Position numbers and translations under genes: made by a program
Source of the DNA: Sphaerulina vaccinii
Taxonomy: Eukaryota > Ascomycota > Dothideomycetes > Mycosphaerellales > Mycosphaerellaceae
NCBI GenBank assembly: GCA_022570795.1
Contig: JAKUDP010000023.1
Location: 186,001 to 250,000 of the forward strand
Direction of reading: 5' to 3'
Length of the DNA stretch: 64,000 bases
Notes under the pieces: model-generated
What the model was told of the DNA's origin: nothing
The model's database searches: none
The model's input: the letters and a program-made list of their open reading frames with translations, nothing else
Part shown: positions 24,094 to 34,645 of the stretch, piece by piece
How the letters are laid out: each line of letters opens with the position of its first letter
Numbering within the stretch: position 1 is the first letter of the stretch

Positions 24094-24559
24094 ATGGTCA
24101 AAGACAACGAGACAGTCATTGAGTTAGTAGCAAGTTCCAGTCCAGTCACTTCCAGCACGTCTGACACTATACTGTACAGAGAATTCAATGAACTAGTCAA
24201 CATGTCCGCCTCCGAACTCAAAGAATGGCTCGGCTCTGAGGACTCAACCGGAGCAGGTTGGGATAAAGACGATGGCTCAGGCGAGTCGATTGGTCACGAA
24301 TCGTCAATTCACTCTCTCTCCACTCCATATGCCCTTCACTGACATGTGAATGAACAGTGGCCGCAAGATCGTCGCTATATTGGAGAAGAACCCCAAGAAA
24401 GATCCTTTGAAGTATGAAGAAGACGATATCGCCCACATGAGAAAAGTCGTAGCGTATAATAAGCGCCATTTGGCTCAGGAGGGGAAAGCTAAACAGGATC
24501 CTGAGAGTAAGAGTGCGAAGAGCTTGAAGAATTGGGGGCATGATCCGTCGAAGGCTTAA
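24094..24559 (+). CDS. DUF3140 small protein
   Basis: Exons 24094-24122, 24180-24302 and 24358-24559 give 117 residues. The sequence matches the DUF3140 family: an N-terminal helix (MVKDNETVIEEFNELVNMS), the SAP-like piece ELKEWLGSEDSTGAGW, GESIGHESGRKIV, then DDIAHMRKVVAYNKRHLAQE and a Lys-rich tail ending KSLKNWGHDPSKA. Family members are small nuclear-type proteins often called DNA-binding; no activity is established. Introns are 57 and 55 bp; the second uses a GTCAAT donor, accepted because the family sequence runs straight across it (HES|GRK). Confidence 0.85.
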
Positions 24560-24635
24560 GAAGGTAGGTAGTAGTCGAGGTACTATGTTGCTACACTTGG
24601 TTGACTGAACCCAAGTGTCGATGTGTTTGACCCAA

Positions 24636-25980
24636 TCACTTCTCAACCAGATCAAATCTCTCCCTCATCGCAGCACCAAATGGACAGCTGGTCAAGGTAT
24701 TCTGCTTCAAGTACTCAACTGTAATAGCCATGTCTTCCAGACCCTTCCCTTCGTGAAGCTTTGGTCCTATGGTCTTGAGACTGTAGCCATTTGGTGAGTA
24801 GACCTCAGCACTTATACGCGGATTGATGAGGGATTGCCAGAAAGTTGGGGGATTGTAGTACGGTTGCAGTGGGCCTAGTTGAGGGAAACTGTATAGTCCA
24901 GACTCGTTCGGGCTTGAGTTGACCAAAGCCTTTGGTGAGTGGCGAGGGAGGTAGAGATGACGGAGGTAGAGCTTGCGCATAGTGGTGATGAGCTTGAGGA
25001 TGGATGTCAAGACTGGGGCGGGGGGTTCGAGGCTGTAGTAGTAGTACGTCAGATCAGGTTCAGCGGGAGAGGAGAGATGAGAACTTACAACAAAGCACTT
25101 CACATCGGTTCTGTAACCTCATACGCCACAGCCCTCTTCAAAACCCCAGCCAAGAATCTAGGCAGTTTCTGCAATTTACCATCAACGTACGTCCTCGTAT
25201 AAATCGCATTCTGCTCATGCGGCACAGCTGCTTCGCGTTCATACTGCACAGTCCAATTTCTCAACTCATTCGCAAAGTGTAAACCATCTCGCCACCCGCT
25301 CTCATGCGAAGGTAAGAATTTGGCTCAGGGGATCAGCATGTCTTCGCCGAGATTCTTGCGGTAGATTCCTAGAGCACATTTCTCCACGTCAGATAATGTA
25401 CGCCATTCTTGTGAGTCGATTATAGCGAAGGTTTCGACTATGCCGCTTCCAAGGGTGTGTAGCATGTCTTGGTCGACGATTTTGCCTGCTTTGCGCGAGC
25501 GAGCGTGGAGCTAATTCATCCTTGCTACTGCGTTCATGTAACGCTCCGAGGTGCGGTTGTTGGCACGTGCTTCGCGGAGTATGATCTCTGTGTCGATGGC
25601 GCGTTTGGGTCCGAGTGATTCAGCTGTCCTGTTACAGCGAAGAGCTTCGTCATGGTCGGGCACCTCCAGCCTGGGAGTCACTCAGTATTCATGACTGCCG
25701 GCTGTTGAGACTCGACACCTACCTTTAGCAGCGCAATCTGCTGAGCTTTGTGGTATGAGAACGTGAATTCGAGGCCATGCAGTTGCGTCGTGATGTGGTG
25801 CGCCTCTTCGGTTGTCATGCTCGATAGAGGTCGGTCTTGAGATGTTGACATGATCTCATTGCGTCTTCTGTACCGCAGACTGCGGACTCGTACGACGTAA
25901 ACGAGGCTCAGGATTCCTGCCAAGGCATATAGGTACGAAGAGCTGAGGACTGTTGCTAGAGTGCCATAAAGGACTGCCAT
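24636..25980 (-). pseudogene. dead DUF2236 / MpaB-like oxygenase gene
   Basis: The minus strand carries a recognisable MpaB-like (DUF2236) membrane-bound oxygenase gene with several lesions. Exon 1 starts at 25980 with a membrane anchor (YLYALAGILSLVYVV) and ends at a GTAGGT donor after AQQIALLK. The body reads ERYMNAVARMN-stop-LHARSRKAGKIV, DMLIP-stop-AKFLPSHESGWRDG and AYEVTEPM-stop. In-frame stops lie at 25513-25511 (TAG), 25327-25325 (TGA) and 25102-25100 (TGA), all in the same frame. A further frameshift lies near 25630 (FAVTGQ and ESLGPKRA are in different frames). An intron 25088-25033 and the last exon down to the stop at 24636 remain intact. Family continuity across all lesions argues for a decayed gene, not misassembly. 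Confidence 0.8.
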
Positions 25981-27700
25981 AATGAGATTGCAAGATCAAG
26001 ATCTGAACTGCTGGAATGGGTCGCAATGCAGTGCTGCAAATGATGTCTCCCTATCATGATATACCATCACGTCGTGGAGTATGATCCTCGCACTCGTATA
26101 GCATATGAGTTGTGTTAGTGATAGCCTCTGGAGGTGATCAGCACAGTTATACTGATGCCTGCTTCGTAAGTTGTTTTCTACGCTGTCGATGCGGCGCCAA
26201 GATGAGGAGGCGCATTCAGCTGGAGGTTTTCTCATTATTTGTTTGGAGTGCAACAAGATCTGTTGTCGGTGGTCGGGCGGACTGCCATGCCGTGGTTCAG
26301 AGAATGTTAGATGATATGCATCGCTCGCCTCGGCTGATTAGCTTATCAAGAGAACAAGGCAGCCATCATTTTACCTGTACTGTACTGTACTGTCTGGCCA
26401 GATTTGGTTGATGACCTGCTCTTTGTGAGACACGGCAGCAGTTCTAGCTTTCTGTTCTTCAGCCTTACGTCGACGCCTGCAGACATGCACACCCAAACAC
26501 TCCTGCTTCACTTGTCGCGTCGTATGTAGCACGTAGGCTAGGGCATCTGGCAATCATGTCTTCAGGACAGCCGAGCCAACACACTCTTCAAAACCTCAAG
26601 TGGCCGTGGTCGAGCCCGTCCGTATATGGTCTTCTGCTGATAAGCGAAGATCAGAGGCAGGTCGCAAAGGTTTGTATTGAGGTTACAGCCAAGCCATATC
26701 AATGTTTCCTGTGCCGATGCCATTTCCGGGAAGGCTCATTGCTCTGACCAGAAGAGCAAAGTGAAAATGACATCGCCGCGTCGTATGGCGGAGCTCTCAT
26801 GTTCGAGCTGAAGGCACGAGCTGAACATTCCTGCCACTCGATGCTGTGGGTGATGCAGTCGTAGCACAGAAGGAGAACGGAGAGAAATGGATTGCTCGGC
26901 TCTTGAGTTCACACAAGCCGTCTTGCCCCATAGTGGCCGCATTGCCGTGCGCTAGTGTTATTCGTTGCTTCACTTGGTCGCGCTCGATCACATGTCGACG
27001 CGCTGCGTATCTGAAACATATGCTGACGAACGAGCCGCAATGGCTCAGCACGCCTGCATATGTAGCCTCGCACAAATCTTGTTTGTGACCACAAAAAGTC
27101 CATTTGAGGCGCAATTCTGCTGCAGGGTGATGAATATCAAGAGGCAGAAGAGCAAATGGAGTGAGGAGATCAGCGACTAGCTTTGATCCTTTCCAGGATA
27201 GTGTACAATTATTGATGAACCCCTGGAGACTCCCTCCAAGACGAACTGCTGTCTTTCTCCCACCGCTGCAGCGCAGTCGCGCCATTCGTCGTCGTCGTTG
27301 TTTGTGCCCGTATCTTCTTTCAATTCTACCAGTGTTAATGTGGAGCTGAGGCCTTCACTAGTCCAGCAGTCAACGCGACAGAAGAACGAGGAGTCCAAGT
27401 CCAATCTCAGCAATCTTCCAGGGACGCGAGTGTACGTAGCTACACGCGATTCGAACCATCGTCCGACACACTTCTTCTTCGCCAGCACATCATAACGGTC
27501 ACTCTGCATGACTGCCGAACAACTCCCGCCCAACCGCAATCGTCCATTTCGACACTTCGACTTCTTTCCGCATTGATACACGACTTTCCTTAGCCAGATC
27601 TCCTCGCCAACAGCTTCAGGGGCCACAACCCTGCACACATAATACATCCGCGCATACTTTGTGCTGGTGCTGGTGGTGAGAGCGGCACCCACTTTCCACG
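25981..27700. other. 1.7-kb gene-poor interval
   Basis: Only short frames occur, including a 162-codon minus-strand frame at 27285-26797 with no recognisable domain or splice logic. Upstream of 25980 it would have held the promoter of the dead oxygenase gene; its right end holds the promoter and 5' UTR of the Msb1-like gene. I saw no transposon ends or tandem repeats. Confidence 0.4.
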
Positions 27701-30700
27701 ATGCCGCTCTTCTCTCGATTTAAGAGCAAGGGAACGCAGCCGACATCGAAGAAAGGCGACCTCGAAAATGGCAGTACCGCAGTCCAGCGACCCGCGCGGT
27801 GGCAGTCGCGATGGGAGAGCACGACAATCGAACCGGAAGAGGTCATGGAGCTGGTTCATGCGTGTACCGCTGAGATGAAGAAGAGAGGTACGATCAAGGC
27901 ATGGTCCGGTAACATGGCAAGCGGAGACAGCTAACCAACCACCTTACAGCTGAAGCATTGGACGCGCCGTTCATGCTTCTACCATTCCGGCCGAATACTG
28001 ACCCACAAGGCGCCCGTACTTTCATTCGCAACTTCTACAAGTCAAACGCCGAGCGAGGAACACAATATCGAGGAGACTCGCTCAAGCAAGAGCTCAGATT
28101 GACCGATGCTCTGGTTCTGTGCAGTATCATTAAATGGTGCTGGAGCCGCATGCCCAATGGAGTCGTTTCATGGCCAGTATACGAGGGCTTTCGCATTGGC
28201 GAGAAGGAGGCTTATATGGCGCGCAATGCTTTCGACACTTTCATACCAATTGGAGCAGACTCGGAAGCTCGCAGAAGCATCATTGTGGACTTCTACGATC
28301 TTCTGGCAGCAGTGGCAGCTCATGGAAAGGTCAATGGTCTAGGAGGACGCAAGCTGTCACGCATGGCAGGCTGGTGGGCATTTGAACACTCAGACGATGG
28401 CATTGGGTTTGAAGGAGGCTACAAGTCATGGGAAAAGGCCGCGGACGCTTCCAGTCACCTCTTCTTCGCCTATCTGCGTTCTCTTTCGCCTGATACAGAT
28501 CCGTCCTTGACGGTGATTGAGCGCATCCCGCGCTCGCTGCAAGCACTTCTGGCTTCCACGGAGTACCCTCCAGAAACGCCCTCACTCCTGCAAAGATCGA
28601 CGCCTCGGGTGGTCATGATGGTAGACACGGTCTCGCCTACACCATTCGCACTACTCCGAAGAGCGAAGAACTTCGAATATCGCGATCGCGACCACGTGCT
28701 ACGCGAGTTCGCTGAGTTCGAGGACCCAGTGGATGCTCTTACATATGAGTGCAAACGGGTCCTATTTGCTATCTCGAACGCAAACGCTTCGACCAGCATC
28801 GCTCGATCGAGACAGGGACTGACCAAGCCGGACGAGTCATGGTCGGCATTCTCTAATATGGGTTTCTCCGACATCGACGAGAAGGCACTGTCACCAAAGC
28901 CATCCACTGGCGTAAACGGATCGACGAAGACTATTGGGCAAGGTCTGCGACAAGAACCTCGCTCGAGAACAGCTGACGCTGGGCGACCGACAACCCCATC
29001 ATGGGCAGACTTCTTGTCTGCTGGCTTTTCTGACGACGGCACTGCGAAATCCCCGACTTTACTGTATCCGCCTGCGCAAGTACTGCCACCTCTTGGTAGT
29101 CGCTCATCATCGCCTGGTCATCTGGAAGGCATCGATGAGAATCTTGCGCCTGGCGAGCTTGCTGCGATCGCTAGTGTTGAGCTTGACGATGCGTTCTGGT
29201 GGGTGTGGATGACGAGTTTGGCTGGCGAGGAGCCTGATATCCGCAAAGCTGTCTTCGGTCGTTGTGCACTCATCGAGACCACTATTGCCAATGGTGCATG
29301 GCTCATCATGGAGGAGCAAGTGAAAGGTGCATCGCCTGATCCTACTGAGGGTGTGTACATTGCACCAAAGAAGAGCCTCTTCAGCTTCACCAAACGTGGC
29401 AGGCTGAGTCGCAAAGATCGCTCTTTTGCCAAGAGTCAAACAACGGAGAGCGCACCACAGCGTACACTTTCTGCGACCCCGAGTAAGACCAGCATCACGA
29501 CTGATCAGCACGCCAAGATCAAGGCAGCGGCCAAAGCTTTAGCACGCAGTAAACAGGAAACACCAGAACCTGATGCAACTCGCCGTGGACGACTCGATGA
29601 CGAAACCTCGAACAAGACTAACAGTATGCTCACACTCGGCATCTCCAGCGAAGCAGGACCGGCTATGAAGTGGGCAAGCTCATATGACAAGAAGGCCATT
29701 CGCCAGCAATACCTGGGAGACAACCTGGCAGGCAAGGGCATGTCGAGAGAGGAGCTGGTGCGCAAGGCATCTAACAACAGCCTGACGCCTGCTGCTACCA
29801 CGGTACCAGCTCCAGTCTCGCCAGAAGTTGCAACCTTTGCACCTGCTCTTCACAAGGCACCCTCACGTGGACTGCCCGCTCTACCTGCAGAACAGACTGC
29901 TCAGACTACAGCTGACCGCGTCTTCGCTGCTCCACTGGTCGACGATCATCGCCTGTCGTTGATACCATCCACGACGAGCACAGCTGCTCCTGGTGCGTAC
30001 CAAGCGCCGGAGCCACCAGCTGCTGAAGAACTCCCACCAGCGCCTGTGTCGCCACTCGGCGGCGCGTTCGATAAGGAAATTGGCATCGGCAGCGACTCTA
30101 CCCCTAGCTCTAACAGACCTGGAAGAAAGCCAGTTCCGCCGCCTGCGGATCACCCTGCACACCGAGCTGAAAGTGTGGTGAAGACGCAGCAGACTTTGCC
30201 CGCGTCAAATCCAGCTGCAATGGCAGCAGCGAGAGCCATGCACAACAAGGCACCAGAGAGTCCCGAGAACAAGCTTAAGAAGAAACCTCCGACTTCTGGT
30301 GGCTTCAAGAAGTTCTTCGGTAAGAAACAGGAGGCTGCCAACCAGAAAGACTCCTTTGAGTCTCAGCGACCTGGTAGCAATGGCCTCGTACCTCCAGCGG
30401 AGTCGAGCATTAGCCGAAGGCTATCTCTCATGCGACGGAAGCACACGACGACTGCCTCTCCACGAGCTAGCGAAAGCACTTTCGAGCGACCAACACAGGA
30501 GCCGGCTGTTGCAGCCGCTGTAGCCGCATCCACGAAGAACCAGAACTATCCACCGACAGAGGCGTCTCGTAGTAGTATTCATGAGCGTACTCTTGCGGAG
30601 GACGAGTTCTCGCGCTTCGATCAGGGTCCCATGGACGATATGCCATCGGCCGTACCTCACGATGTCGATGACAGGCCTTCACCACTGCCCGATGAGAGCA

Positions 30701-31131
30701 AGTTCCACCACTACACCACTGAACGCCAGCACTCGGTGCACTCGCAAGCTGATTTTGTTGCTGACGAGCATGACCGTTTCGTGGTGCCAACCAGCCACGG
30801 CGACCCTCACGACGACCGTCAGTCGGAGACCACGATGGACGACCATCATGATCCAGTCGCTGTGCAAGATCGATGGGCACAGATCCGCGAGAATGCACAC
30901 AAGAGAGCCGAGCGTGCACGACACAGTGAAGACACTACAGAGCAAAGCCGACCAAGCAGGCTTACCGATGATGGCGAAACTAGTGGCGAGGAGAGTAAGT
31001 CGTGTCCCAACCTCACTCATACGTAATCCTTACTGACATTACACTTAGCCATCGAGTCCCGCGTCGCTCGCATCAAAGCCAGAGTTGCTGAACTCACTGG
31101 TAACATGGAAGGCGCACATGCGCAACGCTGA
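27701..31131 (+). CDS. Msb1-like morphogenesis protein
   Basis: Exons 27701-27887, 27950-30994 and 31049-31131 give 1104 residues. The first ~300 residues match the Msb1/Mug8 domain (DUF1708; RhoGAP-like fold), with EVMELVHACTAEMKKRAEA, DAPFMLLPFRP, GWWAFEH and SFAYLR-type blocks. In yeast, Msb1 acts in polarised growth near Cdc42/Rho1 and the cell-wall pathway at growth sites. Residues ~330-1080 are long, disordered and Pro/Ser/Ala-rich, with a Lys-rich patch (GGFKKFFGKKQE). The short last exon encodes a helical end (TIESRVARIKARVAELTGNM) joined in phase, which recurs in this family in my recollection. Introns are 62 and 54 bp. Confidence 0.85.
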
Positions 31132-31902
31132 AGAACATACATCATCTGCTCACGCACACATCCTGGAGCTGTTCTGCTTCAACACGATACCCCAACTTGC
31201 GCAACCTACCTAACCTAATGTCGATGTTTGTTTTATACCTCGCAACACACATATATATCATACATCGCAGCGTTTAGCGTGTTCAGCGTTTCGAGAGAGA
31301 GGTTATGATACCAATTTCCTTTGTGTATGCGAATGATGTTTCTGAGGAAGAGGAGGAGGAGGGAAGAATCTTTGGGCTGATGCTGATTTGTTTGTTGATA
31401 CCACTTTACAGTAGCGGTCGAATGCGATAATTCTTAGTATCTGTCTCTCTATGTCCCCTGCATCGTCAACATGTTGCTTTGCAAAAAGACCAAGGACGCA
31501 GCTCGTGCTCAATCATCACTACCAACATCCCTCTTACGATGTCTACAGTGTGACAATATGGCCAGTATACTGTATAGTCTTTGATGAACAGGGCACGATC
31601 TCATTGGCTGTACAGCTGAGCCAAGAATAGATTCTGACTTCTTCCTTCCTCTTTTCCGGCCACACACATCACTTCAACAATGGTCCTGCATATACCACAC
31701 AGCCCGGTCTCCGACCACGCTTCTTGTGGCAATACTACCTTACTTGTCTGATCACGGTAATAGAGATGGCGATCACTAACCTCCGTATGGTGCAAGGAGC
31801 TGAAGAAGGATCAACAAGATGTGAGTCTGTCGATACCACTGTCCTTCGTACCTGTGTCATCATGCCTCCTTCCTTTTCTTCACCTCTTGTCATGTGTACA
31901 GC
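31132..31902. other. intergenic before DUF3433 gene
   Basis: This 771-bp interval holds the Msb1-like 3' UTR and the DUF3433 gene promoter. A GTGAGT..TGTACAG pair at 31819-31901 could be an intron in the 5' UTR of the next gene, because the upstream ATG frames do not join the coding frame. Confidence 0.4.
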
Positions 31903-34645
31903 ATGTACGCAAAGCACCATAGGAGAGTCTCGCAGTTCCACGAAGCGACGACGATCCATAATGGCTCTGACAGCGACGACTCATTACCGCAGGACAACTT
32001 GAAGGCAATTGGGCCTGGGAGGACGGCAAAGTACAACTACAAGCCACCCATACTTCGGACTGCTGGATTGTTGTTCTTGCTGGCTTTTACAGGTGCACTT
32101 ATTGGACTTCTGGAGTATGCTGCGCGTGAGCTGCCGCATGGGAATGGACGTGGTGGACTCTCGCCTAGAGGGGTTGGAGATGAACATGTGCCTGGACTAC
32201 TCGTGAGAGCTACGAGCATTTCCAGCAGTTCTAGCACTGCATCTGTGACCACGTCGGACAGAAGCAAGGTTGTCTCAAGCAACTACTCGAGGACGACAGG
32301 GACAACAACAGCCACGACCGTCCACGATGCCGAACCATCGTCAGACTTCCTCGGCACTCGAGAGACAAGCACCGTGACACAGACTGGCACGCGCACCAAG
32401 CAGACTATTGCCTCAGAACTCAATACCAGCGTATATGTGAATACCCTAGCAACAGTAACTGTGCCGGTCAGTGCAGCCGAGGGTGACTACCTCGCAACAG
32501 CAGACACTACTTCAGTATTCGCAAGCGCCGCTTCTGGAGACTATCTGCCAACTGAAATCAGTACAGCTGAAAGCAACTACCTAGCGACAGCACGTACAAC
32601 TTCGCTGTTTACGCCAGCTCCTCCAAGCGCGCCTTCGACAGACTACCTGCCTACCGAAGGTAGTGAAGGAACCTCTTCAGCAGAGCAGAGCGACTATGTG
32701 CCCACCACTGCTACGCTGTATGTCCCCACGAGCGACTACGTTCCGACTGTCTATCCTTCAGCGGCGCCAACCGATTATGTGCCAACTCAGCGAACGACGA
32801 CTGCAGATCCCGAGACTACTACGATAGTCATTGTAACAACCTCATCACGTGCGATCGTACAAACACTCCAGCCGAGTCCTGATGCTGGTACCACAGCAGC
32901 AGTGGCAAGTGGAGACTACATTCGAACGACCGGGACTACAGGCGGTGTCACAGAGTCAGCTATGACCACAGGTTATGTGCCAACACTCACGACCAGCTAC
33001 GAACTCGTGCCATTGACAGTCACGACGACTTCCATCATCCCAGGAAACACAGCGAACCCAACCAAGCATGATGATCCTGATGCAAGCCAGCAAAATGGAG
33101 ACACTGCGACCAGAGTGCTCGTAACATGGAACGACACCCAAATCTTCATGGGCACATTCCTGGCTGTCTTACTAGCTGTACTCTATCGCATTCTCTTCTC
33201 GATGCTACACAGTAGTTTAGTCCTCATCGATGCTTTCCGTGGAATGATGGAGCCTCAAGGGGCCCTTGCTGAGAATGCGTTCTTCTCATTCTACCATAAT
33301 GCTTCGATCTTGCTAGGGCCGATACCAGCTCTGCGGAAAGGCCGATGGGCTGTCGCATTTACTGCATCTGCCTATCTCGCAGCTTGCGTATTACCAGCTT
33401 TGGCATCAGAAGTCATCTGGGTCGATACAGACTACTCGGAGTGTCCACTACTCTATCCAGTGAATCCGATGAATCCTTGTCAGCCACGTCTTACTGCTTC
33501 TGCTACTGTCGTCAGAGTGCTTGAAGGCTTGCTTGGGTTTACAGGTCTTGTGATACTCTGTCTCGGGGTGTTGCTATTCTTTAGCAAAACTGGTCTCCTC
33601 GCTGATCCCAGCTCCATGGCAACAGTTTCTGCTTTGATACGACATCCTGGCTTGGTCTGAAGACTTGAACGAGATACCCGTTGGCCCTGCCATGTCCCTC
33701 TACAGCATGAAACAGACATTGGCTGGGAGGAAGTACGGTCTAGGTCACTGGAAGACCGCTGGTGGAGCACAGGGCTATGGAATTCATCCTCTGGGCCTCG
33801 ACACAGATGTGACTCGCCAAGACCGATCAGTATTCGGTACAGATAGAGGCAGCTACTCGGCAGTCAACGCAGACTACCCGTGGGATGAAACATCCACTAA
33901 GACTCACACTTGGCTCTGGATGGACCCGATCCTCCTCTTTCTCGCCATAGGTACCTTCGGCGTAGTCCTAGCATGGCGTTTCACTTCCGGTACACATGGC
34001 TTCAACGCTTTCTTCGGCAGCGATACCTTCGGTCCTCGTTTCATTTTGACATTGGCTGCCACAATCATTGCAAACATGTGGGGCACAGTCGAACAAAGCG
34101 CAGTACTCATGGCTCCTTTCATACGTCTGTCGAGCAAACCTTCTCCAGCGCATAGCACGCTATGTTTCTCTCCTACTAGCACGCCACTGCTCTCAACCTG
34201 GCGAACTCTCCGACACGGATACTTCTTCGCCACTGTTGTCACTGTTGTGACTTTACTCGTCGAAGCTCTCAGCATTGTTATCTCTGGCGTTCCTTATTCC
34301 AGAGGTCAAACGTATAAGACTTGGCTCATATCAGAGTACATATCCCTTGCCATCCTCGGTATCATGACCATCGCTTCGGTCTTAGTGATATGGCATCGAA
34401 GAAAAGAGCCTAAGATCTCGGTAATGCCTGAGACGTTGGGAGCGAAGATGATATATCTCAATGGGAGTAGGATGTTGGAGAGCTTTGATGGGTCGGACAC
34501 TGAGAAGAGCAGAGTGAGAGGTAAGAGGTTGATAGCGCTGGGAAAGGAGTATGAGTTCATACCAAGGATTAGAGTTGATGGGAAGCGTACTTGGCTTGTC
34601 GATGAAGCTAAGAGGGAAGATGGGCAGGGGTATGAGGGGATATAA
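31903..34645 (+). CDS. DUF3433 membrane protein, frameshifted at a UGA
   Basis: Two frames belong to one gene: 31903-33657 (585 codons, then TGA at 33658-33660) and 33659-34645 (328 codons). Together they form a DUF3433-type protein of about 913 residues: a TM segment near 46-70 (AGLLFLLAFTGALIGLLEY), a Thr/Ser-rich external stretch, the first DUF3433 block (IFMGTFLAVLLAVLYRILFS; SFYHNASILLGPIPAL; LAACVLPALASEVIW), then the second block with more TM helices. Homologous order reads GLV then EDLNEIPVG; here one extra T makes GTC TGA AGA. The Ser/Thr-rich part repeats a DYxPT motif many times. Function of the family is unknown. It may be a mutation, a base-calling error or a +1 recoding site. 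Confidence 0.75.

Noticed and set aside
26797..27285. 162-codon minus-strand frame
   Set aside because: No domain, no plausible splice partners, and Cys/Ser/Arg-rich composition typical of a chance frame in a gene-poor stretch.
27430..27460. tRNA T-loop-like string (GATTCGAACC on the plus strand)
   Set aside because: On the minus strand the flanks do not form a 5-bp T stem, and no D- or anticodon-arm follows in the right spacing.
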